Below, one piece after another: positions 28,955-37,408 of a DNA stretch of 64,000 bases. Under the pieces are notes generated by a model that was not told where the DNA came from, ran no database searches, and saw nothing but the letters and a program-made list of their open reading frames with translations. The DNA is taken from positions 29,683 to 93,682 of IMG/VR virus record IMGVR_UViG_3300031977_001295. The stretch is one strand, 5' to 3'. The position numbers and the translations under genes are program-made. Origin of the DNA: a virus. Every line of letters begins with the position of its first letter. Positions within the stretch are counted from its first letter, which is position 1.

Positions 28955-30426
28955 CAGATTTTTATTTCATGCATCTTATAAGGAAACTCTTCAGAATTAT
29001 ATATCTTAACTCTTTCAGCGCTGTGTCTCAAGGTGAAGTTTGGTTTTCCTCTGCTACGCAAGTCATCCGCAACATCGTATAGTTTAGTTGTTCTTCCGTC
29101 ATCGGAGACTCGCAAACCTCTTCCAATCGATTGTAAGACTCGTATTTGTGATTTACTAGGACTAGCGAATATAATGTTATGGATATTACGAATGTTGATA
29201 CCAGTACTGAAGGTTCCCAAGGATGCAAGAACAATTGAGTTAGTTTGTTTTTCAACAATTTTCCTAACGGCCTCTCTGTCGTTTGTTTTCGTTTCGCCTG
29301 ACACGTAAAATAATCTTCGTCCATCATCTAATTTATTCTCAATCAACTCTCTTAGAACTTTACCATGTTTCTCTACTAAATTAAATAAAACTAGTGTGTT
29401 ACCGTCAAGACTACAAGCAAGATTGCGAAGAAAACGGTTTCTAGCTTCACATGTAACTAAGAAATCAATTTCCTCTTGATAGGTAATGTTAGAAAGTTTT
29501 TCTCTAATTTCTTTATCGTATTTAAGTAACAGTATATCTATATCTAACTTTGCTAGAGTTTTTTGTTCTTGAAGTTTTGCTGTAGTGGTCACTTTGTGTA
29601 CAGGCCCAAATAAACCTTCAAGTACCATCTTGTTTGTTTGAGTACCGTCTAAAGTTCCAGTTGTGCCAAATCGATACTCAGCGTTAACTGCTTTGTTCAT
29701 AATAGAGGAAAGAGATTTGGCTTTAAACCCGTGACACTCATCTCCAATCACCATACCGAACTTTTCGAACCAACGTGGACCTAGTTTATGAATTGACTGC
29801 CACGTACTAATCATTACAGATTTTTCGGTGTCTTTATCTTTACCGGAATAAATGAGATGACAATTATTTTCGGCATCAAAGTTATAACTATTAAAGTCGG
29901 AATACATCTGTTCCACCAGACTAGTAGTTGGAACAATCAACAAAACTTTTTTATCTTTATATCGGTCAAGATACCATCTAAGAAGAAGATAGATGATAAA
30001 AGATTTACCGGAACCTGTAGGAGACACCAGAACACTTCTTTTATTTTCTAATGCATGTATGAAGGCATCATACTGATAGTCACGAGGCATAAACGGCAGA
30101 TTGATTTTTTCAATCCATCGCATAAGGTCCATATGGTTTAGTTTGTTTTTAGTGCCAGGCCATCCATAAGGCGTTTCTTCATATTTCAACGGTACGCCTT
30201 TTCGATAGACAAACTTTTCTATTTCTGATAGAAGACCGGCATTGATTTCGCCGTTCATACGATTCAACAGATGAATCTTACCATCCCACCTTCGTGATTT
30301 AAATGCGGGCATGTATTTTGCGCCTGGCACGTCAAAAGAAAAATAATCATACAACTCCTGAGCCAGTGAAGTTTCACACTCCACTAACTGTAACATCGCA
30401 TGATTTTTTAACTTCAACTTAATCAC
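28954..30426 (-). CDS. uvsW: DNA/RNA helicase UvsW
   Basis: This SF2 helicase of about 490 residues has Walker A SPTGSGKSFIIYLLL, motif II GDECHGFK (DECH), motif III TTGTLDGT, and C-terminal motifs VSGETKTNDRE, LASLGTFSTGINIRNIHNII and QSIGRGLRVSDDG. UvsW unwinds R-loops and branched DNA and ends origin-type replication in T4. A TTG start at 30459 would lie inside uvsY. The GTG at 30426, two bases after the uvsY stop, matches the N-terminus of relatives and is preferred, though unproven. Confidence 0.94.
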   Translation of the reverse strand: MIKLKLKNHAMLQLVECETSLAQELYDYFSFDVPGAKYMPAFKSRRWDGKIHLLNRMNGEINAGLLSEIEKFVYRKGVPLKYEETPYGWPGTKNKLNHMDLMRWIEKINLPFMPRDYQYDAFIHALENKRSVLVSPTGSGKSFIIYLLLRWYLDRYKDKKVLLIVPTTSLVEQMYSDFNSYNFDAENNCHLIYSGKDKDTEKSVMISTWQSIHKLGPRWFEKFGMVIGDECHGFKAKSLSSIMNKAVNAEYRFGTTGTLDGTQTNKMVLEGLFGPVHKVTTTAKLQEQKTLAKLDIDILLLKYDKEIREKLSNITYQEEIDFLVTCEARNRFLRNLACSLDGNTLVLFNLVEKHGKVLRELIENKLDDGRRLFYVSGETKTNDREAVRKIVEKQTNSIVLASLGTFSTGINIRNIHNIIFASPSKSQIRVLQSIGRGLRVSDDGRTTKLYDVADDLRSRGKPNFTLRHSAERVKIYNSEEFPYKMHEIKI

Positions 30427-30427
30427 A

Positions 30428-30871
30428 TTAGAAACCAGCTTCAAACTTCTTATAGTCAATCATATTCTTAATGGTCTGATGTCGCCAGTTAAGATTGTTA
30501 ATAATTTCAGATAGTGTATCTATCACAGTTTTAATGTATTGAATTTTTGCTTCGGATTGTTGAAGTTCAGGGTCACTCTCATAGTAGTGTTCCATTTCAC
30601 CTTTCAGAATCTTTAGACCATTGAAGGGGTCTGGGTCCCAACCTTTTTCTTCTATTGACTTTTGGTCTAACTTTCCATTATAATATAACCACTTATCTTT
30701 CAGAAGGATTTTCTGTTTGAACTCCGCATCTTTCATCTTTAACTTAGCATCAGCTAGAATAGACAAATACTTAGAATGTAGTGCGGGAGTGTTACGAGAT
30801 GTTTCATCTAGGTGTGCTGAAGGAATTTTACTATCCTCTTCCCACATAGACAAGATATCTTTTAAATCCAT
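30428..30871 (-). CDS. uvsY: Recombination mediator UvsY
   Basis: The 147-residue protein matches T4 UvsY (137) in its central block (KYLSILADAKLKMKDAEFKQ, LLKDKWLYYNGKL, then KGWDPDPFNGLKILKGEMEH) and helical C-terminus. It loads UvsX on gp32-coated single-stranded DNA. It has its own extended -10 promoter and a clear AGGAAG ribosome site eight bases upstream of the ATG. uvsW follows after a two-base gap. Confidence 0.94.
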   Translation of the reverse strand: MDLKDILSMWEEDSKIPSAHLDETSRNTPALHSKYLSILADAKLKMKDAEFKQKILLKDKWLYYNGKLDQKSIEEKGWDPDPFNGLKILKGEMEHYYESDPELQQSEAKIQYIKTVIDTLSEIINNLNWRHQTIKNMIDYKKFEAGF

Positions 30872-30899
30872 TGTGTTGACTTCCTAGTAATTTTCTGGT

Positions 30900-30928
30900 A
30901 TTATACCACACTTAACTAGGAGATTCAA
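30900..30928 (-). promoter_or_regulatory. Extended -10 promoter for uvsY-uvsW
   Basis: On the minus strand TTGAAT (30928-30923), 17 bases, then a perfect TATAAT (30905-30900) preceded by TGTGG, giving an extended -10. The leader to the uvsY ATG is about 22 bases. It lies just before the stop of the upstream tail-tube-like gene. Confidence 0.7.
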
Positions 30929-30929
30929 G

Positions 30930-31427
30930 TTATAGTAATTCGAAATAGGAGTACCTAAAACCAGCACTAAATGTTAGGGGTGAAATTTCTGTGTTTGTTG
31001 CAGCAAATTCGATACCTGTTACGTTGACAGGAAACGCATTGACATAACGAATTTGTTTCTTTGCATTGTTGTGACTAGAAAGAATGGTTACTGTAATATC
31101 AGCTTCAGAACCAATACCAGATAAAAGAGTTCCAGCTGAGGTTTTATATTCATCATTGACAATACGATTCAACCAAGCAAACATTTCTTCGTATGATTTC
31201 ATATCTTCATCAACTAGGAAAGTGAACTGCACTTCATCAAACAATATTTTATCCCCAATGATGGGCACATTCCTTCTCTGGTATGGTGCCTCTACTTCCG
31301 AGACAGAGACGCTAGGGTGTGATACGGACTGTGCAAAGTACTGGATATTAGGATAGTTCTCCTTAGAGATAGAGACCGCAAATCCAGTAGGTTGAAGATA
31401 GTTAATGTTGCTTGTCAGTTCTGCCAC
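30930..31427 (-). CDS. Tail-tube-like structural protein (gp19-fold)
   Basis: This 165-residue protein has VSHPSVSVSEVEAPYQRRNV, PIIGDKILFDEVQFTFLVDE and YEEMFAWLNRI, the layout of the gp19/gp54 tube-fold family. It is close in size to gp19 (175 here) but clearly different from it, so it may be a baseplate tube initiator or a second tube-fold component. The start is a GTG at 31427. A perfect late box stands 28 bases upstream, so it is expressed late although it sits beside uvsY. Confidence 0.65.
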   Translation of the reverse strand: MAELTSNINYLQPTGFAVSISKENYPNIQYFAQSVSHPSVSVSEVEAPYQRRNVPIIGDKILFDEVQFTFLVDEDMKSYEEMFAWLNRIVNDEYKTSAGTLLSGIGSEADITVTILSSHNNAKKQIRYVNAFPVNVTGIEFAATNTEISPLTFSAGFRYSYFELL

Positions 31428-31454
31428 GGTATGTAAACCTTTAATCGTTTCTTC

Positions 31455-31462
31455 TATTTATA
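31455..31462 (-). promoter_or_regulatory. T4-type late promoter (TATAAATA)
   Basis: TATAAATA on the minus strand, with the predicted start about 22 bases before the GTG of the tail-tube-like gene. It lies two bases from the -35 box of the divergent plus-strand promoter, so the two promoters share this 90-base gap. Confidence 0.75.
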
Positions 31463-31464
31463 CC

Positions 31465-31493
31465 TTGACACACTGGTAAAAATGCTATATACT
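31465..31493 (+). promoter_or_regulatory. Sigma-70 promoter of the plus-strand pair
   Basis: TTGACA (31465-31470), 17 bases, then TATACT (31488-31493). The predicted start near 31500 gives a short leader to the ATG at 31521. It is the clearest sigma-70 promoter on the plus strand and implies early expression of the two genes that follow. Confidence 0.75.
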
Positions 31494-31520
31494 ATTCCTA
31501 TTGTTTGAGAATTTATTTTT

Positions 31521-32651
31521 ATGATTTTATCCAAATCCGATGCTTACTACGCAGCAAATGTGTTCGAAGAGTTCTTTAGTAACTTCGAACGTATTGATGA
31601 TTATATGCGTACTGTTAAAATGGAACGCATGGAATCTTTTCCACATTCACTTCCAGGCATGGGCCCTGAGAGTGACCTTTTCAGTAACTTCAATATTCAC
31701 CCGAACGATATGAACATTGGATTTTATGAATGTTCACAAGAAAAATTTATGCGTTACATGGAGATTACTACCTCGGCTCCTGTAGAGGCAAGTATCCCAG
31801 GCAAACAAATGTTATGGATAGTAACTGAAAAAAATACTGACACTATTATCGGTATGATTCGTTTCGGTTCACCAACAATAAACTCTCGTCCACGCAACGA
31901 ATGGTTGGGCGGTCCTCTTGATACAATGAATCCTGATGTGATGAAACGATTTAACAAATCTGTTATTATGGGTTTCAACATTGTACCTACACAACCGTTT
32001 GGGTTCAACTATCTTGGTGGTAAATTACTGGCAGCGATTTGTTGTTCTCACACTGTACGTGAAGCACTGAATAAAAAATACGATGCGAACATTTGTATGT
32101 TCGAAACAACTTCTTTGTATGGTTCTACCAAAGCTGCCTCGCAGTATGATGGTATGAAACCACTACTAAGGTTTAACGGTCTGACAGACTCAAACTTCGC
32201 GCCATTGATAAATGATGATAATTTTCGTAAGTTAAACGAATGGTTTAGAAAACGAAATGATGGTGAATCCTTGGTACCTGCTGATGCATCCTCTCGCAAG
32301 TTAAAGACCCAGACCAAGATGGTAGGTATCATCAAAGCCTCTCTCAAACAATATGATGAAACTGCCTATGCGAAGTTCTGTCAGACCTTCTCTGATGCCA
32401 AAGGATTGACTGAAAAGAAGCGTTCTTTTTATTCAACCTACGGGTATGACAATGTGCCACAGTATCTCAACATGGAGACAGACACATTGGTTAAGAAGGA
32501 TAACTTTGATCGCTTTGAACTTGAGTCAGTCATTGACTGGTGGCGTAACAAGGCGGGCAAACGTTATGAGTCTCTGAAGTCAGACGGTAGACTGCGTTCC
32601 GTTGTGGAGACTTGGAATACTAACGCAGAAGGCATAGACATCATAAGATGA
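31521..32651 (+). CDS. DUF4338/DruA-like core protein
   Basis: The 376-residue protein has a central block GFNYLGGKLLAAICCSHTVR, then KYDANICMFETTSLYG and SQYDGMKPLLRFNG. This resembles the DUF4338 (DruA-type) core, where N-LGS/GG-K-LL is followed by a YG-x-LET-hhh segment, a GNAT-like fold. The N-terminal 120 residues and the C-terminal WWRNKAGKRYESLKSDGRLR are extra. DruA belongs to a bacterial defence system, but phage members are uncharacterised. Its early promoter and plus-strand placement set it apart from the neighbours. The family call is tentative. Confidence 0.55.
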   Translation: MILSKSDAYYAANVFEEFFSNFERIDDYMRTVKMERMESFPHSLPGMGPESDLFSNFNIHPNDMNIGFYECSQEKFMRYMEITTSAPVEASIPGKQMLWIVTEKNTDTIIGMIRFGSPTINSRPRNEWLGGPLDTMNPDVMKRFNKSVIMGFNIVPTQPFGFNYLGGKLLAAICCSHTVREALNKKYDANICMFETTSLYGSTKAASQYDGMKPLLRFNGLTDSNFAPLINDDNFRKLNEWFRKRNDGESLVPADASSRKLKTQTKMVGIIKASLKQYDETAYAKFCQTFSDAKGLTEKKRSFYSTYGYDNVPQYLNMETDTLVKKDNFDRFELESVIDWWRNKAGKRYESLKSDGRLRSVVETWNTNAEGIDIIR

Positions 32652-32665
32652 CTATATACTAATAT

Positions 32666-32684
32666 GAGATACATGTTGTATCTC
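32666..32684 (+). promoter_or_regulatory. Perfect hairpin in the leader of the ParB-like gene
   Basis: GAGATACA (32666-32673) and TGTATCTC (32677-32684) form an eight-base stem with a three-base loop, 18 bases before AAGGAG and 28 before the ATG. There is no T run, so it is not a classic terminator. It may be an RNA-processing or stability element between the two genes. Confidence 0.4.
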
Positions 32685-32711
32685 TACTAAAAATAATACA
32701 AGGAGTATTAT

Positions 32712-33701
32712 ATGCGTAAGAGCACTAAACATAGTGAAGTCTCAGGTGAGCTCGCTAACCTAAAGGGTACAGTCCGTATCCAAGACATTATCGATGCGAT
32801 TCTCCGTATCGAAAACTTCAAGACCAAGACCCTAGCTGGTATGATCTCAAATGCAGTTTATGACCCTAAAGAAGTGGGTGTGGTTGCAATCGATGAGATT
32901 TGGGTTGACATGACGTATCAACGTATTGTCCGTTTGAAGAAACTCATCAACAAACTTCAAAAGATGAACGGGTTTGATCCATACTCAGCTGGAGTAGTGG
33001 ACATCGCAATCCGGCCGTCCGGAAAGAAGTTTTGTTGGGACGGTCTCCGCCGTATTATCATGGCGGGTCTGTGTGGTTTGACTCACATCAAGACTTCACA
33101 GTTGGTACACAAACAGTTTATGACTGACCTAGATTGCCAAAAAGAAGAAGCGCGTTACTTCAAGTCACGTAACGCTGATCAGGAGTCTATGAAAGCAGAA
33201 GAAATTTTTAAGTCTGAGGTTGTCTTTGGTGATCCGGATGCTCTAAAACTTTTGAACGTTTTCAAAAACTGTGAACTTGACGTAGAGGGACTAAACCCAA
33301 TTGGAAAGTCTTTGGGTGGTTTTGTTGAAGTCAAGACCAATTATTTCCGAAAGGACGGTATACCCGAAGAGTACTTCATTGAGTCTTCTCGTATCATTCA
33401 AAAAGTTTATGATAGAGAACCAACCGTTTCCGGTTATTTACTTACAGGTCTTGCATATCTTTTAATGAAGAACGAAGATGTCGATCATTCTTACAGTATT
33501 GATGAGATTGTAGAAAGTTTGGTAAATTTCAAACGTACCAATCCAAAACAAACTAATCTTATTAAGGGACGTTTGGCTGGCAATGCACGTGCAAGTATTG
33601 CATACTTAATTACTAGACGAGCATTAAATGATAATAATGGGTTGTTAAACTCTATAGGTCTTGATGATGAGACTATGGAAATAATCGATCAAGCTGCATA
33701 A
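32712..33701 (+). CDS. ParB-like nuclease-domain protein
   Basis: The 329-residue protein has a ParB/Srx-like N-terminal part: VAIDEIWVDMTYQRIVRLKK (hydrophobic strand, then YQR), VVDIAIRPSGKKFCWDGLRR (strand plus DG-RR), then AGLCGLTHIKTSQLV. The DG-x-R motif is the usual nucleotide or nuclease site of this superfamily. The rest is helical and may bind DNA. AAGGAG sits six bases before the ATG. It pairs with the DUF4338-like gene and ends at a two-way terminator. It may act on host DNA or transcription, but the role is unknown. Confidence 0.65.
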   Translation: MRKSTKHSEVSGELANLKGTVRIQDIIDAILRIENFKTKTLAGMISNAVYDPKEVGVVAIDEIWVDMTYQRIVRLKKLINKLQKMNGFDPYSAGVVDIAIRPSGKKFCWDGLRRIIMAGLCGLTHIKTSQLVHKQFMTDLDCQKEEARYFKSRNADQESMKAEEIFKSEVVFGDPDALKLLNVFKNCELDVEGLNPIGKSLGGFVEVKTNYFRKDGIPEEYFIESSRIIQKVYDREPTVSGYLLTGLAYLLMKNEDVDHSYSIDEIVESLVNFKRTNPKQTNLIKGRLAGNARASIAYLITRRALNDNNGLLNSIGLDDETMEIIDQAA

Positions 33702-33706
33702 AAAAA

Positions 33707-33724
33707 GGGGCACCGAAGTGCCCC
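33707..33724. terminator. Two-way intrinsic terminator between the plus-strand pair and gene 23
   Basis: GGGGCAC (33707-33713), CGAA, GTGCCCC (33718-33724) forms a seven-base G/C stem. On the minus strand the loop is UUCG and the A run before it (33699-33706) reads as U. On the plus strand ATTTTT follows. It should end both the ParB-like and the gene 23 transcripts. Confidence 0.85.
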
Positions 33725-33751
33725 AAATTTTTATAACTATCGTTATTTTTA

Positions 33752-35116
33752 TTAGTCGAGGATGTTATCCACGCGGAAAATACGATAGTACTGGTTAGCA
33801 CGTACTGTGTTAGCCAAGTCACTCTGAGGTGAACCTGTACCAGCATATGGGTTAGCGATCATGCCGTAACGAGTCTTGAACCCGATACGTGGTTGGAAGT
33901 CATTCTCACCAACCGCACGTACCATCTGGAGAGGAACGTATGGGCAGTAGAAAACGCCTGAGTCGTAAGGATTCGTACCCTTATAACCTACAGTCACGTA
34001 GTCTGTGTCAGCATATGGGTCGATGTAAACACGTGTACGACCATTCAATACACCAGCAAACGTGTTGCCTGTGTCATCTACTTGAAGGTTAGTAGAAAGA
34101 GCAGGTGAGTAATCAAGCATACCAGCAGCAGCGAGAGCAGTAGCAACATCTGAAGAACAGATTACTACGTTACCCTTACCACGACGAGTGTCCTTAGCAA
34201 TTACGTTACACTCACGCTCGATCTGTACCAACATACCCTTGAACTTCTCAACTGACCAACGACCATCAGCGTCCGTAGACAAGTCGAAGATACCCTTAGT
34301 AGTCATGTTAGATTGAAGAGCACCAATCTTAGCTTGAGAGTTGATAGTACGGATAACTTCACGGTTGATTTCCGCAAGAATTTCCGTAGACAGAATGTTA
34401 GCAAGTTCTGTCTCAGCGTCAAGACCATGAATAGCCTTGAGGTCTTGAGCGAGTTCAAGCGTATATTCTGCTTTCAAAGCACGTGATACCGCAGTAACCG
34501 TTGCCTTCTCGATGGTGAAACCCATTTCATGGAAAGAGTTACCACCAGTAGTACCAAGAGCTTCAGCAGTAGCAGTTGACATACCACGGCCGATATCAAC
34601 AGTAGTTGTTTCGTCAGCAATAGAAGAGTCACCAGCGCCTGGGTTAGTATTAGTTACACCTTTAAGACCTGAAGGACCACGAGTGTCAGCCAAGTCAGTT
34701 GAAGAGTCACCAGAATATGGAGTTGGTGCTTCGTTGAACAGAGCTTCTGTATCAACAGCACCAGCACCAGCATTAGGTCCAGTCTTAAAACGTGACTTCA
34801 TAGCGAAGATAAGACCAGTAGGACCAGTCATAGGCTGAACGCCACAAACGTCATATGCCATCAAGTTAGGCATAGCACGACGAACGAGGGCGATAAGGAT
34901 GGGGTCCCAGTTTGCACCACTTGAACCAGCAGCTTGGGTTACAGAAGTGTTTGTGTTTACTTCGTTAAGTTGAGCTTGTTCCATGAACGCCTTCTCTTGG
35001 TTTTCCAAGATAGCAGCAGTTACAGCACGACGATGAGAATCTTTGATCTCACCCGCTGACTCTTCATTCAGAACTGGAGCCCACTTCTCAACGAGTCTAT
35101 CGTAAGAAATTTCCAT
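33752..35116 (-). CDS. 23: Major capsid protein gp23
   Basis: This 454-residue protein of the T4 gp23 family opens with EKWAPVLNEESAGEIKDSHR and continues ILIALVRRAMPNLMAYDVCG and QPMTGPTGLIFAMKSRF. Its central body has GFTIEKATVTAVSRALKAEY and TGNTFAGVLNGRTRVYIDPY, and it ends with YGMIANPYAG and RIFRVDNIL. gp21 normally removes the N-terminal peptide (around residue 60) during head maturation. AAGGAG precedes the ATG. The gene ends at a strong terminator, as suits the most abundant virion mRNA. Confidence 0.97.
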   Translation of the reverse strand: MEISYDRLVEKWAPVLNEESAGEIKDSHRRAVTAAILENQEKAFMEQAQLNEVNTNTSVTQAAGSSGANWDPILIALVRRAMPNLMAYDVCGVQPMTGPTGLIFAMKSRFKTGPNAGAGAVDTEALFNEAPTPYSGDSSTDLADTRGPSGLKGVTNTNPGAGDSSIADETTTVDIGRGMSTATAEALGTTGGNSFHEMGFTIEKATVTAVSRALKAEYTLELAQDLKAIHGLDAETELANILSTEILAEINREVIRTINSQAKIGALQSNMTTKGIFDLSTDADGRWSVEKFKGMLVQIERECNVIAKDTRRGKGNVVICSSDVATALAAAGMLDYSPALSTNLQVDDTGNTFAGVLNGRTRVYIDPYADTDYVTVGYKGTNPYDSGVFYCPYVPLQMVRAVGENDFQPRIGFKTRYGMIANPYAGTGSPQSDLANTVRANQYYRIFRVDNILD

Positions 35117-35134
35117 TTAAATACTCCTTAAATG

Positions 35135-36154
35135 TTACTTTTTAGTTCTTTTGATTGCATTGAGATACATATCCATAGTAGAATTAGATTCAACTGTGGC
35201 ATCCGTATCCCAATCTTCTTCGATTACTTCTTCGGTTGAAGTTACTTCTTTCTTGAAGTAAGACTCTTTCACAGTTTTAACTTTTTCTGTGAATGACTCT
35301 TCGTCTTCAAAGTCGAGAGAAGAAACCAAAGAACGTAATTTTTCTACTTGCGTGTCTGCAAGGTCACGAGCGCTTTCACGGATAACCGTTTCACGCTGGT
35401 ACTCTTCCAACTTCTCACGCATTTCTAATACTGAACCAGTTTGGTCGTTGAGTTTTTCTTCCAACTCTTCCACTGATGCAGCGAGTTCATCAACAAGGTC
35501 TACCTTAGACTCAGGTACTTCGATGTAAGACTCAACGAACAACTCTTTCAAGTTATTCATGAAACCTTCAGCAATCTCAGTACGGAGACCAGACTCGACA
35601 GCGAGTTTGTTCTCTTCCATCCAAGTTTCAACCACATAGTTGAGGTAGTTATCAACCTTCTCAACGAGGTCTTCACGCGTTGCGTTCAGTTCTTCGTCAA
35701 GACGAGATTGATATTCATCTTCCAAACGTTCTACTTCTTCAGTAAGTTTGGAACGAATAGCAGTTTCGAAGATTACAGCAGTTTTCGCTTTGAATTCATC
35801 TGACAATGTTGCCTCTGATTCAACCAATGCCTTGAGTTCATCAGTAACAGAAAATTCTGGCAACTCAACCGCTTCGCCTTCTTCTTCTGACATTTCAACT
35901 TCTTCCTGCATTTTTGCGTACATAGCTTGAAGTTCATGCTTTTTCATAGCATGCATCTTGCCGTACATTGCGTTGATCATACCTGCTTTAGTCTTCGGAG
36001 CAGCGGCTTGCTTAGTAGCATCGCCAGCCTTATCTACTGAATCTACTGAGTCTTTCTCAGCACCTTCAGGATCGTGACCTTTCGCTTCCTCGATTTGGTC
36101 CTCAGACGCCTCAGGAAGTTCAACATCATCAATCATGTTTTCTTGATCAGACAT
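35135..36154 (-). CDS. 22: Prohead core scaffold gp22
   Basis: The 339-residue, highly acidic and helical protein (Glu/Asp-rich from 1 to 120, coiled coil around 150-280) lies between genes 21 and 23, as in T4. KTKAGMINAMYGKMHAMKKH and WMEENKLAVESGLRTEIAEG match gp22-type scaffolds. It forms the prohead core and is later cut by gp21. AAGGAG lies before the ATG. It is longer than T4 gp22 (269). Confidence 0.9.
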   Translation of the reverse strand: MSDQENMIDDVELPEASEDQIEEAKGHDPEGAEKDSVDSVDKAGDATKQAAAPKTKAGMINAMYGKMHAMKKHELQAMYAKMQEEVEMSEEEGEAVELPEFSVTDELKALVESEATLSDEFKAKTAVIFETAIRSKLTEEVERLEDEYQSRLDEELNATREDLVEKVDNYLNYVVETWMEENKLAVESGLRTEIAEGFMNNLKELFVESYIEVPESKVDLVDELAASVEELEEKLNDQTGSVLEMREKLEEYQRETVIRESARDLADTQVEKLRSLVSSLDFEDEESFTEKVKTVKESYFKKEVTSTEEVIEEDWDTDATVESNSTMDMYLNAIKRTKK

Positions 36155-36157
36155 GTT

Positions 36158-36823
36158 TTACTCCTTAAAGTTTGTTTTGAGTAACGAGAGGAAATTTTTA
36201 AACTCACGAACCTGAGTCTCGTAGAGATCAGTACGTGGAGCCTTTTTAATTTCTGTCTCCATTTTTTCAATTTCTTGAGGTTGAATGATACCATTGTTCC
36301 ACACCCAATCAACACCTTCCATGATGCCGTTAACAAACGCACCAGGCGCTGAAGGGTCTTGAACAATATCTACTGTGTTAAGAAGAAAATCTTCTTTCAC
36401 ATACATTGTGCCATTCCTGTTCTCAAGACTACCCATACCACGAGTTGAAACACCTAGTTTGACTCCCCCATCGAGTAGACCTTTAACAATCTGACCATTA
36501 GGAGTATCAAGAATAGATGCTTTTCCTACCACATTATTACCTTCCCATTGAAGGTCTGTAATGAGGTGAGAAACTTTATCTAGGTTAACTGTTGGGCCTT
36601 CAGGATGATTCAATTCACCAACTGACCTTTTTTGTTTAACCTGTTCATTTACGTACTTATCTACCGCCTTTTCCATAATGGTTTTAGGATAGATACGTCC
36701 GTTTCGATTCTTTTGTTCTGCTTGTGCGAACACGCCTTCAATGACATATGACTTACCGCCACCTTCTTTCGCTTCAGTGATAACGGTTAAATCTTGTTCT
36801 ACATATTCGGCAATAAGTTTCAT
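36158..36823 (-). CDS. 21: Prohead protease gp21
   Basis: This 221-residue herpes-type serine protease fold protein has GRIYPKTIMEKAVDKYV, then GELNHPEGPTVNLDKVSHLI with catalytic His73, and KLGVSTRGMGS with Ser126. It cleaves scaffold and capsid proteins during head maturation. It starts three bases after the small 69-residue gene and ends just before gene 22, the standard T4 order. Confidence 0.95.
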   Translation of the reverse strand: MKLIAEYVEQDLTVITEAKEGGGKSYVIEGVFAQAEQKNRNGRIYPKTIMEKAVDKYVNEQVKQKRSVGELNHPEGPTVNLDKVSHLITDLQWEGNNVVGKASILDTPNGQIVKGLLDGGVKLGVSTRGMGSLENRNGTMYVKEDFLLNTVDIVQDPSAPGAFVNGIMEGVDWVWNNGIIQPQEIEKMETEIKKAPRTDLYETQVREFKNFLSLLKTNFKE

Positions 36824-36826
36824 TGG

Positions 36827-37036
36827 TTACATTTCCTTTGCAAATGTGACACCCATCTTCTCAGCTTCTTTCTGAGAACGATAAGTGTCTAATTTTTCGC
36901 CGTCAATATAAACGGTGAAACCCTTTGTATTTTTGTGCACCATAACGTGCACCTTACCTACCTTTTTATCGAACACATGTTCGCCAGGTGGCATTTTTTT
37001 CTTAGAGGCTTCTCTAATTTCTTTAAAATTTTTCAT
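36827..37036 (-). CDS. Small basic protein next to gene 21 (prohead core candidate)
   Basis: A 69-residue basic protein (MKNFKEIREASKKKMPPGEH, then KVGKVHVMVHKNTKGFTVYI) forms a strand-rich domain with an IDGEKLD turn. It sits where T4 has gene 68 or 67. No close T4 match is clear, so it is called by position. A late box (37043-37050) stands seven bases before the ATG, which would give an almost leaderless mRNA. Confidence 0.65.
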   Translation of the reverse strand: MKNFKEIREASKKKMPPGEHVFDKKVGKVHVMVHKNTKGFTVYIDGEKLDTYRSQKEAEKMGVTFAKEM

Positions 37037-37042
37037 AATTAT

Positions 37043-37050
37043 TATTTATA
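37043..37050 (-). promoter_or_regulatory. T4-type late box before the 69-residue gene
   Basis: TATAAATA on the minus strand. The predicted start near 37037 is one base from the ATG, so it may give a leaderless transcript of the small gene or serve gene 21 downstream. The A/T-rich surroundings make a chance match possible. Confidence 0.45.
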
Positions 37051-37055
37051 AAAAA

Positions 37056-37397
37056 TTAATTTTCTGGTTCTTCTTCTGTTTCTAAATACTCTTCTTCATC
37101 TGTCTCAAGAGCATCTAGTTCTGTCTCGAACTCGTCATCACTAATATCGATATCGAGTTCACCATCTTCTTCTTCCGCCTCGGCAGTTTCCGGTTCGTTA
37201 TTAAATACCGATTGTGCCAGAGAAACTTTACGCTGGTCTAATGCAGTACTTAAACGGTCACCAATCAGATCATTAAAAGATTTTTCTGCATCTAAGTGAT
37301 TTTCTTTTTCGATAGCTGCCAACAAATCAGCAATACGATTGTTCGGTTCAATCGGGTCTGCTTCTACTTGTGCTACCATTACATCATCATCTGCCAT
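37056..37397 (-). CDS. Acidic prohead core protein (gp67-like)
   Basis: The 113-residue protein is strongly acidic, above all from 70 to the end (EEEDGELDIDISDDEFETEL). A helical middle part LLAAIEKENHLDAEKSFNDL continues into GDRLSTALDQRKVSL. The same DxRKxxLA-type segment and acidic tail occur in core proteins of T4-like phages, where gp67 is likewise a short acidic core component cut by gp21. The call rests on composition and the place between genes 20 and 21. Confidence 0.65.
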   Translation of the reverse strand: MADDDVMVAQVEADPIEPNNRIADLLAAIEKENHLDAEKSFNDLIGDRLSTALDQRKVSLAQSVFNNEPETAEAEEEDGELDIDISDDEFETELDALETDEEEYLETEEEPEN

Positions 37398-37408
37398 AAT
37401 TCAAACTC

